Shown: positions 9,548 through 18,988 of the stretch, one piece after another
Layout of the letters: the number at the start of each line of letters is the position of its first letter
Position numbering within the stretch: position 1 is the stretch's first letter
NCBI GenBank assembly: GCA_022788085.1
Contig: JALEWA010000109.1
Span: forward strand, 1-64,000
Reading direction: 5' to 3'
Origin: Lachnospiraceae bacterium
GTDB taxonomy: Bacteria; Bacillota; Clostridia; Lachnospirales; Lachnospiraceae
DNA: 64,000 bases
The notes under the pieces: generated by a model
Databases searched by the model: none
Told to the model about the DNA's origin: nothing
The model's input: the letters and a program-made list of their open reading frames with translations, nothing else
Position numbers and translations under genes: made by a program

Positions 9548-10846
9548 TCAGACACGTATAATTTCCTGTGTAAATTCATTTTTGGCTATTTGATAATATT
9601 TCTGCCCCTGCATCATGTAATAAAGCTGTGAAGCATGGATATCTGCTTTTAGCGATGAAAGGGAAGAAGTATGATTCCATTCCTTCAGCGCTTTTGGAAG
9701 CTTTGTGACAATTGGAATAGAAGAATTTGCTTTTATGAGTTTTAAAACATCCTTTCCGTTTTCAGTAAAGCCAAGGAGTCTTGCATAGGAAGTATAGTCG
9801 GTGGTCTTATATTCCTGAATTTGTTCCTGCCTTAAGTCCAACATGATATGTGTAAGACATCTGCTGATTCGATTATAGGTCAGATTCTTTGATTTGCATG
9901 TCAGACAGAAATCAGACAGAGTAGTAAAACCTGACAGATTCTTGATGATAATATCACCTATGGATTCTGTTACGTCATAATATTCTTCTAATCTTTTGTC
10001 GGACTGCAAATCATTTAAAAGCTTGTAGTAAAGTATCGTGGAAAAGTCATCAGAAAATAAAAATTTCTGGTTGCTTTTGTCCACAAGGTATTTACAAACG
10101 GATTCAGGAAGCTGCGTTTGAATCCTTGAAAAATCTAAAGAATCACATTCTTTTACTGTATCGGATTCACTAAGCCCGTGTAAAAAAGAACGGATTGCAT
10201 TAGCAGAAGCAAACTGTTCATCAGAAAGAGTCAATTCATGGTATTGGTTTCCTTCTCTTTTTAATGTTATGGGTGTGATAGTACTTTTCCGTTGAACCAG
10301 TGCTTTGATGTATTCAATGCCAAGGGTGTTATTAGGTAATGAAGTTGCCTGTAATAGCTTTTCCTGATGGAAAGTATCGTTGTTGTTCTTACAAAGTTCG
10401 CGGGAAAGCGCTTTTGCCTGTGCAGAAGGAAAGGAACATCCTTCTCTTAAGAATTCATTTAAAGATAATTTAAAAGAAGCTGGCTCGTTTACAAGTATGT
10501 TTGCGCACGCTGATAACATATTAATATCACCATCTTCGCTTCCAAAATGGAGAAGATCGACAACCCCTAATTTGTCTAATAAGGAAACAGCACCCTGTGC
10601 GAAGAACTCGGCACTACCGGTTGCATAATAAACGGGAAGCTCAAACACAACATCAGCACCATTTTCTAATGCCATTCTGCAACGGGCGAATTTATCAATC
10701 ATCGAAGGAATTCCACGTTGTGTGAAATTACCACTCATAACAACGATAATTCTGTCAGCACCATGATTTTGGCGAATGGTATTCAATTGATAGAGATGAC
10801 CATTATGAAAAGGATTATATTCGGCAATAACAGCAGTGATTTTCAT
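9548..10846 (-). CDS. tmcAL: tRNA(Met) cytidine acetate ligase (YlbM/TmcAL)
   Basis: This 432-aa nucleotidyltransferase-fold protein begins MKITAVIAEYNPFHNGH, where HNGH is the HxGH nucleotide-binding motif. The SGNFTQRG motif follows near residue 45. In Bacillus, TmcAL activates acetate with ATP and forms N4-acetylcytidine at the wobble base of elongator tRNA-Met. The start at 10846 is supported by AAAGGA 7-8 nt upstream and by the family N-terminus; an upstream in-frame ATG (10885) would add 13 unusual residues. It is monocistronic. Confidence 0.9.
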   Translation of the reverse strand: MKITAVIAEYNPFHNGHLYQLNTIRQNHGADRIIVVMSGNFTQRGIPSMIDKFARCRMALENGADVVFELPVYYATGSAEFFAQGAVSLLDKLGVVDLLHFGSEDGDINMLSACANILVNEPASFKLSLNEFLREGCSFPSAQAKALSRELCKNNNDTFHQEKLLQATSLPNNTLGIEYIKALVQRKSTITPITLKREGNQYHELTLSDEQFASANAIRSFLHGLSESDTVKECDSLDFSRIQTQLPESVCKYLVDKSNQKFLFSDDFSTILYYKLLNDLQSDKRLEEYYDVTESIGDIIIKNLSGFTTLSDFCLTCKSKNLTYNRISRCLTHIMLDLRQEQIQEYKTTDYTSYARLLGFTENGKDVLKLIKANSSIPIVTKLPKALKEWNHTSSLSSLKADIHASQLYYMMQGQKYYQIAKNEFTQEIIRV

Positions 10847-11120
10847 GTTGAATTCCTTTCTGTAACAAAAACAAGACTGTCTCATACGGATTCTGTTTTA
10901 TATTCATTGTATTTTAAAATAGCACAAAACGCAAAGCTTGGGAACAGTTTAGATGAAATATACGTATATATTTAAATAGTATATACATTGGTGAAATATT
11001 TATAGCAAAGATAGAATTTTATGAAAAAGAGGTAGTAAGAGAATGGCATTATTTTGTTCAACGAAAAAAATAAATGAAGCCAAATGGAAAAGGGGGATTG
11101 GAATTGTTACATTTATATAA
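10847..11120. other. AT-rich intergenic region
   Basis: This lies between divergent tmcAL and the lipoprotein gene. The only structure seen is a short inverted repeat GTATATA/TATATAC (10964-10970 with 10980-10986). No coding region or convincing RNA gene is visible. The tmcAL promoter must lie here, but no clear match was found. Confidence 0.4.
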
Positions 11121-11149
11121 TTGACAATATCTGCTATTTTTTATACACT
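11121..11149 (+). promoter_or_regulatory. Sigma-A promoter of the lipoprotein gene
   Basis: A perfect TTGACA -35 (11121-11126) is followed by a 17-nt spacer and a TACACT -10 (11144-11149). The lipoprotein start codon lies about 40 nt downstream of the predicted transcription start. Confidence 0.65.
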
Positions 11150-11195
11150 ATAAGGGCTTTGTGCAAAAATATTTACAAATGAGAGAGGGAAAAAG

Positions 11196-12413
11196 ATGAA
11201 ACGATTAATGTTAACGGGTTTATGCCTTGGAATGAGTATTTGGATGACTGCATGTGGAGCAAACAACAATGCATGGATTGAGGAAGGAACCAAAAAGCTT
11301 GAAGCAGAACTGAGCAGTAGTGAGGTTTATATTAATGGAACAGTATATACATTCCCATGTGATATGTCATACTGGATTAATACAGGCTGGCATATTTCCA
11401 ACAATTATGAGAACAAAGATGAATTTGAATTAGAACCGGGAATTGAGTCTACGGAATTTGAGCTTTTTAATGACAACAAGCAGTATGTAACAGTAACAGC
11501 ACTGAACATGTCTGATGAAAATGCAAAGATTGAAGATTGTATGGTATCTTCACTTGAAATCAAGCTTTCATCTTCCGATAAGAATCTGCAGGTAGTTTTG
11601 CCGGGTGGAATTTATGCTAAGAGCGGAGCAGAAGACATTATCCAGGCTTATGGTGAGCCAACCTCAGAAGAAGGAAGCGATTCGGATAAGGTTCTAAACT
11701 ATGAATATACTACAGAAGATGAAGATGCATGGATCTGTAATGTAGAGATGGAATTAAATGATACAAAGAAGCCTTTGGAAACAGTAAAGTATACATTGAC
11801 AGATGATAACTGGGGTGGCTCTAAAGAGGATGTGCTTACCTATGTTGATACAGCTTTAAGGGCTAGCTTTTATGGTGATTTTGAAGAATATGTTGCAAAT
11901 CTCTATGATACCGAGGAAAATGCAAGTGCATTATACCAGTCTGAAATAGACTATTATGCAGAAGGACTTATGTATTACCTTGATATGGACTCCAGCCTTT
12001 TAGACGAAGCTACCATTGAAGGTTATCGTAGTATTGCAAAAACCGTTTTAGGACAAGCAAAATGGGAAATTACCGATTTCTCATACGATGAAATGAATCT
12101 GAAAGGCACTATGGGATTAGTTATGTATCCAATTGACTTTTTAGAGCTGATTGATGATGATGCCAATGCAGTAATTGCTGAATTCCAGAATAAGTACAGT
12201 AGTGTAGATCCCGACAGCTGTACGGAAGAAGAACTAAAAACAATCAAGCAGGATTATGCTAATATGATGCTTGAAGCTATTAGCGCAAGAGCAGGCGAAA
12301 CAGGTGTATCGATACCGGTGACAAAGGTTTACAATATCGATTATGCGGAAGGTGTTATCTCAGAGGATGACTGGAATGAAATCGATGATATTCTTATGGG
12401 ATTTGGTGAATAA
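11196..12413 (+). CDS. Predicted lipoprotein of unknown function
   Basis: This is a 405-aa exported protein. The basic N-terminus MKR, a hydrophobic core and the lipobox MTAC (Cys-20) mark a lipoprotein signal peptide, so the mature protein is membrane-anchored outside the cell. The mature part is acidic, rich in Glu, Asp, Ser and Tyr. The first half has short beta-rich stretches (VYINGTVYTFPCDMSYWINTGW). The second half, from about residue 215, is predicted helical and resembles the DUF5105-type C-termini of clostridial lipoproteins. It is transcribed alone from its own promoter. No enzymatic motif is visible. Confidence 0.8.
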   Translation: MKRLMLTGLCLGMSIWMTACGANNNAWIEEGTKKLEAELSSSEVYINGTVYTFPCDMSYWINTGWHISNNYENKDEFELEPGIESTEFELFNDNKQYVTVTALNMSDENAKIEDCMVSSLEIKLSSSDKNLQVVLPGGIYAKSGAEDIIQAYGEPTSEEGSDSDKVLNYEYTTEDEDAWICNVEMELNDTKKPLETVKYTLTDDNWGGSKEDVLTYVDTALRASFYGDFEEYVANLYDTEENASALYQSEIDYYAEGLMYYLDMDSSLLDEATIEGYRSIAKTVLGQAKWEITDFSYDEMNLKGTMGLVMYPIDFLELIDDDANAVIAEFQNKYSSVDPDSCTEEELKTIKQDYANMMLEAISARAGETGVSIPVTKVYNIDYAEGVISEDDWNEIDDILMGFGE

Positions 12414-12455
12414 TATATCCTGCAAGAATGAAAATGAAACTTCCTGAAAAATCTG

Positions 12456-12484
12456 TTGACAAACAGATTGTGCATATGTATAAT
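12456..12484 (+). promoter_or_regulatory. Consensus sigma-A promoter of yceD-rpmF-plsX
   Basis: The -35 TTGACA (12456-12461) and -10 TATAAT (12479-12484) are both perfect, with a 17-nt spacer. The predicted start is about 20 nt before the yceD ATG. This is among the strongest promoters in the window, as expected for a ribosomal protein operon. Confidence 0.85.
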
Positions 12485-12510
12485 ATTCAAGTGTGCGATA
12501 GGAGTCTACT

Positions 12511-13035
12511 ATGTTAGTGAATTTGACAGATGTATTTACAAATGAAGGACAGATGCAGGAACTTACCGTTCCTTATGAGCCGGAGACATTTACATGTCAG
12601 TTGGGTACTTTTCCTATCAAGGATAAGACACCGGTTGCATTGAAGCTTTCTAACGCAGGACAATCTAAGGCAAATGTTGAGGGAAATGTCAAACTTGTAT
12701 TTGGTATGGAATGTGACAGATGCTTAAGAGATGTTGATTATACATTTGATTTATCCTTTTCGTTTAGAGCCATATCACCTGATTGTATGGAACAAGATGA
12801 AGAGTCAGCTGAAATGGATTATATTGAAGGATATCACTTAAATGTGGATGAACTAATCAATAATGAAATATTATTGAATTGGCCAATGAAGGTTTTATGC
12901 AGTGAATCCTGCAAAGGGATTTGTAAAGTGTGTGGTAAAAACCTGAATGACGGAGAGTGCGGATGCGATGATTTTATTCCGGATCCCCGTATGGCAGCGA
13001 TTAAAGATATTTTTAACGCGAATAAGGAGGTGTAA
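12511..13035 (+). CDS. yceD: YceD/DUF177 family protein
   Basis: This 174-aa DUF177 protein is almost always encoded directly before rpmF, as here (2 nt). In E. coli and in plants, family members affect 23S rRNA levels or processing. Two cysteine pairs are seen: CDRC in the middle, and CSESCKGICKVCGKNLNDGECGC near residues 130-155, which suggests a zinc-binding element in this lineage. An AGGAG site precedes the ATG. Confidence 0.88.
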   Translation: MLVNLTDVFTNEGQMQELTVPYEPETFTCQLGTFPIKDKTPVALKLSNAGQSKANVEGNVKLVFGMECDRCLRDVDYTFDLSFSFRAISPDCMEQDEESAEMDYIEGYHLNVDELINNEILLNWPMKVLCSESCKGICKVCGKNLNDGECGCDDFIPDPRMAAIKDIFNANKEV

Positions 13036-13037
13036 CA

Positions 13038-13217
13038 ATGTCTATTTGTCCAAAGAATAAATCTTCTAAAGCAAGAAGAGATAAGAGAAGAGCAAACTGG
13101 AAGATGAGTGCTCCTACTTTAGTAAAGTGTAGCAAGTGTGGCGCTTTAATGATGCCTCACAGAGTATGCAAGGCTTGTGGCTCTTATAATAAGAAAACTG
13201 TTGTAGAAGCTAACTAA
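13038..13217 (+). CDS. rpmF: 50S ribosomal protein L32
   Basis: This is a 59-aa protein with the L32 signature KNKSSKARRDKRRANWKM at the N-terminus. It keeps the four-cysteine zinc ribbon (CSKC and CKAC), the zinc-binding form of L32. An AGGAGG site precedes the ATG by 7 nt. It is read from the yceD promoter and followed by a terminator. Confidence 0.95.
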   Translation: MSICPKNKSSKARRDKRRANWKMSAPTLVKCSKCGALMMPHRVCKACGSYNKKTVVEAN

Positions 13218-13239
13218 TTATATGCAAACCAACGAAATC

Positions 13240-13273
13240 AAGGATCTGAGATTTTGCTCAGGTCCTTATTTTA
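13240..13273 (+). terminator. Terminator after rpmF
   Basis: An 11-bp stem (13240-13250 with 13257-13267) is followed by a T-rich tract. It should reduce read-through from rpmF into plsX. Confidence 0.82.
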
Positions 13274-13333
13274 TATCTTGATTTTTATGTCTCTGTTTAG
13301 TATATTTATTATGGTATAGGAGGATTACTGACA

Positions 13334-14347
13334 ATGGATGAAATGACAAGAGTAGCCGTGGATGCCATGGGTGGTGACAATGCCCCTGTTGAAATTGTGA
13401 AGGGCGCTGTGGAAGCGGTAACAGAAAACAAGAATATTAAAGTATATTTGACAGGTAAAGAAGCTATTGTTAAGCAGGAATTAAGTAAATATACATACGA
13501 TGAGGCACAGATTGAGGTCGTGAATGCAGAAGAAGTGATTGAGACTGCAGAGCCTCCGGTTATGGCAATTCGCAAGAAGAAAGATTCTTCTATTGTTGTT
13601 GCCATGAACCTTGTAAAGGATGGAACCTGTGATGCTTTTGTATCGGCTGGAAGTTCCGGAGCAGTTCTGGTTGGAGGACAGTTGATTGTAGGAAGAATCA
13701 AAGGAATTGAGAGACCGCCTTTAGCTCCATTGATTCCAACAGAGAAGGGATGTTCTCTATTAATTGATTGTGGAGCAAATGTAGATGCAAGACCTTCTCA
13801 CCTTGTTCAGTTTGCAAAGATGGGTTCTATCTATATGGAGAGTGTTATGGGCATAGACAAGCCAAGAGTAGCTATCGTGAACATTGGCGCTGAGGAAGAA
13901 AAGGGAAATGCTCTTGTGAAGGAAACATTCCCATTGTTAAAGAACTGTCCGGAGATTAATTTTATTGGAAGCATTGAAGCAAGAGATATTCCTTCCGGCT
14001 ATGCAGATGTCATTGTTTGTGAAGCTTTTGCAGGAAATATAATCTTAAAAATGTATGAAGGTGTTGGTGCAACCCTGATTAAAAAGGTAAAGGCAGGCAT
14101 GATGACATCTCTTAGAAGCAAAATAGGAGCATTGCTTGTGAAACCTGCACTCAAGGAAACCTTAAAAGGCTTTAGTCTTGAGGAGTATGGCGGAGCACCA
14201 TTGCTTGGATTGAATGGGCTTGTTGTGAAGACACATGGAAGTTCAAAATCAATTGAAATAAAGAATTCAATTCTTCAATGTGTTACGTTTAAAGAACAAA
14301 AAATAAACGAAAAGATAAAAGAAAAAGTAATCCTGAAAGATGAATAG
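13334..14347 (+). CDS. plsX: Phosphate acyltransferase PlsX
   Basis: This 337-aa enzyme converts acyl-ACP and phosphate to acyl-phosphate, the donor used by PlsY (also in this window, near 39 kb) in phosphatidic acid synthesis. Signature stretches are VAVDAMGGDNAP at the N-terminus, SAGSSGAVL around residue 105, and EAFAGNIILKMYEG near 230. AGGAGG lies 10 nt before the ATG. It overlaps an upstream alternative start of acpP and is probably coupled with it. Confidence 0.95.
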   Translation: MDEMTRVAVDAMGGDNAPVEIVKGAVEAVTENKNIKVYLTGKEAIVKQELSKYTYDEAQIEVVNAEEVIETAEPPVMAIRKKKDSSIVVAMNLVKDGTCDAFVSAGSSGAVLVGGQLIVGRIKGIERPPLAPLIPTEKGCSLLIDCGANVDARPSHLVQFAKMGSIYMESVMGIDKPRVAIVNIGAEEEKGNALVKETFPLLKNCPEINFIGSIEARDIPSGYADVIVCEAFAGNIILKMYEGVGATLIKKVKAGMMTSLRSKIGALLVKPALKETLKGFSLEEYGGAPLLGLNGLVVKTHGSSKSIEIKNSILQCVTFKEQKINEKIKEKVILKDE

Positions 14348-14363
14348 GGAAGGATCTGATAAG

Positions 14364-14591
14364 ATGGAATTTGACGCTTTGAAAAAGGTTACAGCAACCA
14401 TTTTGGGAATGGATCCAAATGAAATTAACATGGATATGAAGTTTCTCACTGATTTAGGAGCTGATTCATTGGACGTGTATCAGATTGTAATGGGTGTTGA
14501 GGAAGAATTAGGCATAACGATTCCATTGGAGCCTCTTCAAAATATAACGACTGTGCGAGAGGCTGTAGAGTTGATAAAGAGTGTAAAATAA
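14364..14591 (+). CDS. acpP: Acyl carrier protein
   Basis: This 75-aa carrier holds growing fatty acids on 4'-phosphopantetheine attached to Ser-35 in the motif DLGADSLD. The start at 14364 fits the family N-terminus and has GGGAAGGA about 10 nt upstream; an ATG at 14340 inside plsX would add eight atypical residues. The motif is normally DSLD.V.L/E; here it reads DSLDVYQIVMGVEEELG, a common variant. Confidence 0.92.
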   Translation: MEFDALKKVTATILGMDPNEINMDMKFLTDLGADSLDVYQIVMGVEEELGITIPLEPLQNITTVREAVELIKSVK

Positions 14592-14594
14592 ATG

Positions 14595-14618
14595 AAAAGC
14601 CCTGCAAAGGGGCTTTTT
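14595..14618 (+). terminator. Terminator between acpP and rnc
   Basis: An 8-bp stem (14595-14602 with 14610-14617) ends in five T residues. rnc begins 24 nt later, so this may attenuate rather than fully stop transcription. Confidence 0.75.
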
Positions 14619-14641
14619 CCATGAATGGCAGGAGCAAAAAC

Positions 14642-15346
14642 ATGCGTGATATGAATGAGGTTCTGGAGGAGCTGCAAGAGAAGATCGGCTATCGTTTTAA
14701 GGATAAAAATTTACTAAGACAAGCGCTGACCCACAGCTCTTTTGCCAATGAACAGAAGATTAATAAATTAAAGAATTATGAAAGACTGGAGTTCTTAGGG
14801 GATGCAGTATTAGAACTGGTGTCCAGTGAATTCTTATTTAATGAGAATCCTGATATGCCGGAAGGCCAATTGACAAAGCTTAGAGCTTCCATGGTATGCG
14901 AACCGGCGTTGGCATATTGTGCAAAAGATATTGATATAGGTTCCTATATTCTGCTCGGAAAAGGTGAAGAAGCTACAGGTGGAAGAAAACGTGATTCTAT
15001 TACATCAGATGTAATGGAAGCAATTATAGGAGCCATTTTCCTGGATGGTGGACTTGAAAATGCCAAAAAGCATATCTATCGCTTTATTCTGTCTGATCTT
15101 GAGCATAAAATTCTCTTCCTGGACAGTAAGACAATTTTACAGGAAGAAATCCAGAAGAAGAAGGATGCCAAGCTTCGCTATGAGCTTGTAGGTGAGTCCG
15201 GACCGGAGCATGATAAGCAGTTTCATGTGGAAGCTTATTTGAATGATGCTTTGATAGGTGCAGGCGTAGGCAGGACAAAAAAAGCGGCAGAACAGCAGGC
15301 GGCATATGAAGCCTTGCTTAAAATGCAGGTAAATAAGAAAAAGTAG
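14642..15346 (+). CDS. rnc: Ribonuclease III
   Basis: This 234-aa double-strand-specific endoribonuclease matures rRNA precursors and degrades structured RNA. The catalytic signature NYERLEFLGDAVLELV lies near residues 42-57, and the second catalytic site DVMEAIIGAIFLDGG near 120. The C-terminal dsRNA-binding domain contains the GxGxGRTKKAAEQQAA motif. ATG 14642 has AGGAG 7 nt upstream; an earlier ATG at 14621 follows the terminator directly and has no SD. It precedes smc, a standard order. Confidence 0.95.
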   Translation: MRDMNEVLEELQEKIGYRFKDKNLLRQALTHSSFANEQKINKLKNYERLEFLGDAVLELVSSEFLFNENPDMPEGQLTKLRASMVCEPALAYCAKDIDIGSYILLGKGEEATGGRKRDSITSDVMEAIIGAIFLDGGLENAKKHIYRFILSDLEHKILFLDSKTILQEEIQKKKDAKLRYELVGESGPEHDKQFHVEAYLNDALIGAGVGRTKKAAEQQAAYEALLKMQVNKKK

Positions 15347-15362
15347 CTGTTGGGGGAAATGA

Positions 15363-18300
15363 ATGTATTTAAAGAGTATAGAAGTACAAGGGTTCAAATC
15401 TTTTGCAAATAAAATAAATTTCGAGTTTCACCAGGGAATTACCGGTATTGTCGGACCGAATGGTTCCGGAAAGAGTAATGTTGCGGATGCAGTAAGGTGG
15501 GTTCTTGGAGAACAGAGAATCAAACAGCTTCGAGGGGAATCCATGCAGGATGTCATTTTCTCGGGAACAGAGTTAAGAAAGCCATTAGGCTATGCTTATG
15601 TCGCTATTACCTTTGATAATGCAGATCATAAGCTGGCAATTGACTATGATGAAGTTACGGTTGCAAGAAGAATATACCGTTCCGGAGAAAGTGAATATTC
15701 GATTAATGGAACACCCTGTCGACTGAAGGATGTCAATGAACTGTTTTATGATACAGGTATTGGTAAGGAAGGCTATTCCATTATAGGACAGGGACAGATT
15801 GAAAAGATCTTAAGTGGTAAGCCGGAAGAAAAACGAGAGCTGTTTGATGAAGCAGCAGGAATTGTAAAGTTCAAGAAACGTAAGGCGACTGCACAGAAAA
15901 AGCTGGAGGATGAGAAACAGAATCTCATTCGTGTGAATGATATCCTTAGTGAGCTTGAAAAGCAGGTAGGACCTCTTGAAAAGCAATCTGAAAAGGCTAA
16001 AATCTATCTGAAAAAGAAGGAAGAACTTAAAGAACTTGATGTGAATATGTTTCTTCTTGAAAATAGTCGTATTAGGGAACAGCTTGCAGGCGTGGAAGAA
16101 AAATATCGCATTGCAAAGAACGATTATGATGAAACGGTTGAGCAATACGATAAAGTTCGAACAGAATATGACAGTATTCAGTCAAGAATAGAGGAACTGG
16201 AACAGGAAATTGAAGATACCAGAAATACATTAACCGACACAAGTGTCATGAGAGGGAAGCTTGAAGGCGAGATTAATGTGTTAAAGGAACAAATCAAAAG
16301 TGCTCAGGGAAATGAACAGCATTTCAATGAGAGAATTGCGTCAATTGAAGCACAATTGAGGGAAAAAGAAGAGGAAAAGGGTAAAATTCTCGAAAGCAAG
16401 GCTGTTTTTGACCAAAAAGTTGCAGAATTAGAACAGGCAAGAAACGAAGCAAAGGGTTCTTTGTCACAGGTACAGGCAAGAATAGAAGAACTGAATAACT
16501 TAATTGAGGTCAATAAGAATAAGATTATACAGACCTTAAATGACAGGGCTAATATCAAATCAAAGATGAGCAGCTTTGATACGATGATGGAGCAGTTGCG
16601 CATTCGTAAGGCTGAATTGAATTCGAGATTGCTTCGTGCTAAGAGTGATGAAGCAGAGCGTGATGCTGAGATTCAGGCATTACAGGATGAATTTAAGAGA
16701 GTTAATGATGATATTATAGAAACGAATAATCATTTAACACAGTTGGATGAGGATAATGTAAAGTTTCGTGAAAAGATTTCCGGTAAGGATGAGGAGATTC
16801 GTAATCTTCAGTCCAAATACCAAAGTTTGAAGTCAAAGCTGGATACGATAACGAACCTGACAGAACGTTATGAGGGCTATGGAAACAGTATTCAAAAGGT
16901 TATGGAGCAGAAGGACAATAATGCAGGTATCGTAGGTGTTGTAGCAGATATTATTAAGGTAGATAAGGAATACGAAACTGCGATTGAAACGGCACTTGGT
17001 GGTAATATCCAGAATATCGTCACCGATGATGAAGAGACTGCAAAGAAAATGATTGGTTTCCTGAAAAAGAACCGTTTCGGACGTGCTACTTTCCTTCCTC
17101 TGACAAGTATCACCAATCCACAGGAGTTTAAGACACCGGAGGTTTTGAATGAGAAGGGTGCTATTGGCCTTGCAGATTCTCTTGTTAAGACAGATGCTAA
17201 ATATGCAAATGTAGCCAAGGCTATGCTTGGAAGAATTGCTGTTATTGATAATATTGATCATGCTGTTAAAATAGCACGTAAATATGACTATGGTGTCAGA
17301 ATGGTTACCCTGGAAGGAGAGCTTCTTGTCCCTGGTGGTGCTATCAGTGGTGGTGCATTTAAAAATAATTCCAATCTTCTTGGCAGAAGGCGTGAGATTG
17401 ATGAATTAGAAGAAAAGCTGAATAACGCAAAAAAAGCACTGGATCAGGCAAATAAAGATTTAGAAGAACTTAGAGCTGAAAGAACAAGGCTTAGACAGAC
17501 CATAGAAGAAGAAAAGTCTAAGCTTCAGGAATTATTCATTCAGCAGAATACTGCAAGAATGAATGTTGTTGCAGCAGAAGAGAGGAAGACTGAGGCTGAA
17601 AAGGGATTTGGAGATTTAAAGCTTGAAGAACAGGATATCGAACAGAAAGTCCTGGAAATGAATAAGGATAAAGAAGCAGTTCAAGATGAATTGAGAATTT
17701 CTGAAAACGATGAGAAGGCAATTGAACAGGAGATTCAGAATTATCAGAAGGAGTTAGAAACCTATCGTTTGGAAGAATCTGATAAGACAGGTCTTGTTGG
17801 TGAATGGGATGTTGAATATGAGAAGATGCTTCAGAAACAGGAATTTGAACAGACTAATCTGGACCGAATCGAAAGTGAAATTACAAGACTTACGAGTGAA
17901 CTCACAGAGGTTCGGGAAGGGCTCGCAAATTGCCAGGCAGAAGCTGATTTAAGAAAGCATAACATAGAAGAGATCACAAAGACCATAGAAGCTTCTCATT
18001 CTGCACAATCGGATGCTGAAATATCATTAAAAGAGAAACAACAGACGAAGGAAGGACTGTCACAGAAACAGAAGAATTTCTTTTCAACAAGAGAAGAAAT
18101 ATCGGAACGCAAGAATGCATTGGATAAGGAAGTATATCGTCTTAATTCACAAAGAGAGAAACTGGAAGAATCGATGGAAAGCCAGATTAATTATATGTGG
18201 AGCGAGTATGAGATTACGCTTAGCAGTGCAGCCGGAATGCGCAATGAAGAAATGAAAGATATTCCGTCAATGCGAAAACAAATTTCTGCAATCAAGGATG

Positions 18301-18923
18301 ATATCAAAAAGCTTGGTGATGTAAACGTCAATGCCATTGAGGATTACAAGAATCTGATGGAGCGTTATACATTCTTAAAAAATCAGCATGATGATTTGAT
18401 AGAAGCCGAAAAGACTCTGGAGGGAATTATTCAAGAGCTAGATACCGCAATGCGCAAGCAGTTCGCTGAAAAATTTGAAGAAATCAAACGGGAGTTTGAT
18501 AAGGTATTTAAGGAGCTGTTTGGTGGCGGTAAAGGAACCTTGGAACTGATTGAGGATGAGGATATTCTGGAAGCAGGTATTCGAATCATAGCGCAGCCAC
18601 CTGGAAAGAAGCTGCAGAATATGATGCAGCTCTCGGGTGGAGAGAAGTCCTTTACGGCAATTGCACTATTGTTTGCCATTCAGAATCTGAAGCCATCACC
18701 ATTCTGTCTGTTGGATGAGATTGAGGCGGCTTTAGATGAACAGAATGTAAGCAGATTTGCCAAGTATCTGAATAAACTTACAAAGTATACACAGTTTATT
18801 GTTATTACACATCGGCGTGGTACAATGGAACAGGCAGACAGACTATATGGTATTACCATGCAGGAAAAGGGAGTATCTACTCTTGTCAGCGTCAGTCTGA
18901 TTGATAGTTCGTTGGAAAACTAA
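15363..18923 (+). CDS. smc: Chromosome segregation protein SMC
   Basis: This 1186-aa condensin ATPase dimerises at a hinge and, with ScpA/ScpB, organises and segregates chromosomes. The Walker A GPNGSGKS is at residues 31-38. Long coiled coils flank the hinge (about 500-670, with GxxG pairs), and the C-terminal ABC signature LSGGEKSFTA is followed by the Walker B LLDEIEAALDEQN. The rnc-smc-ftsY order is conserved in Bacillota. Confidence 0.97.
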   Translation: MYLKSIEVQGFKSFANKINFEFHQGITGIVGPNGSGKSNVADAVRWVLGEQRIKQLRGESMQDVIFSGTELRKPLGYAYVAITFDNADHKLAIDYDEVTVARRIYRSGESEYSINGTPCRLKDVNELFYDTGIGKEGYSIIGQGQIEKILSGKPEEKRELFDEAAGIVKFKKRKATAQKKLEDEKQNLIRVNDILSELEKQVGPLEKQSEKAKIYLKKKEELKELDVNMFLLENSRIREQLAGVEEKYRIAKNDYDETVEQYDKVRTEYDSIQSRIEELEQEIEDTRNTLTDTSVMRGKLEGEINVLKEQIKSAQGNEQHFNERIASIEAQLREKEEEKGKILESKAVFDQKVAELEQARNEAKGSLSQVQARIEELNNLIEVNKNKIIQTLNDRANIKSKMSSFDTMMEQLRIRKAELNSRLLRAKSDEAERDAEIQALQDEFKRVNDDIIETNNHLTQLDEDNVKFREKISGKDEEIRNLQSKYQSLKSKLDTITNLTERYEGYGNSIQKVMEQKDNNAGIVGVVADIIKVDKEYETAIETALGGNIQNIVTDDEETAKKMIGFLKKNRFGRATFLPLTSITNPQEFKTPEVLNEKGAIGLADSLVKTDAKYANVAKAMLGRIAVIDNIDHAVKIARKYDYGVRMVTLEGELLVPGGAISGGAFKNNSNLLGRRREIDELEEKLNNAKKALDQANKDLEELRAERTRLRQTIEEEKSKLQELFIQQNTARMNVVAAEERKTEAEKGFGDLKLEEQDIEQKVLEMNKDKEAVQDELRISENDEKAIEQEIQNYQKELETYRLEESDKTGLVGEWDVEYEKMLQKQEFEQTNLDRIESEITRLTSELTEVREGLANCQAEADLRKHNIEEITKTIEASHSAQSDAEISLKEKQQTKEGLSQKQKNFFSTREEISERKNALDKEVYRLNSQREKLEESMESQINYMWSEYEITLSSAAGMRNEEMKDIPSMRKQISAIKDDIKKLGDVNVNAIEDYKNLMERYTFLKNQHDDLIEAEKTLEGIIQELDTAMRKQFAEKFEEIKREFDKVFKELFGGGKGTLELIEDEDILEAGIRIIAQPPGKKLQNMMQLSGGEKSFTAIALLFAIQNLKPSPFCLLDEIEAALDEQNVSRFAKYLNKLTKYTQFIVITHRRGTMEQADRLYGITMQEKGVSTLVSVSLIDSSLEN

Positions 18924-18929
18924 AAAACA

Positions 18930-18960
18930 GTAATTATGAGGGTACTGAATAGTAATATGG
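18930..18960 (+). repeat. Dispersed intergenic repeat, copy A
   Basis: The sequence contains GGTACTGAATAG with partly paired flanks (GTAATTAT and ATAGTAAT). It shares its core with copies at 27116, 32189 and 47194, and lies between smc and ftsY. Confidence 0.5.
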
Positions 18961-18988
18961 AAAGTGAGAAAGGAGCAGTGTGACAGGA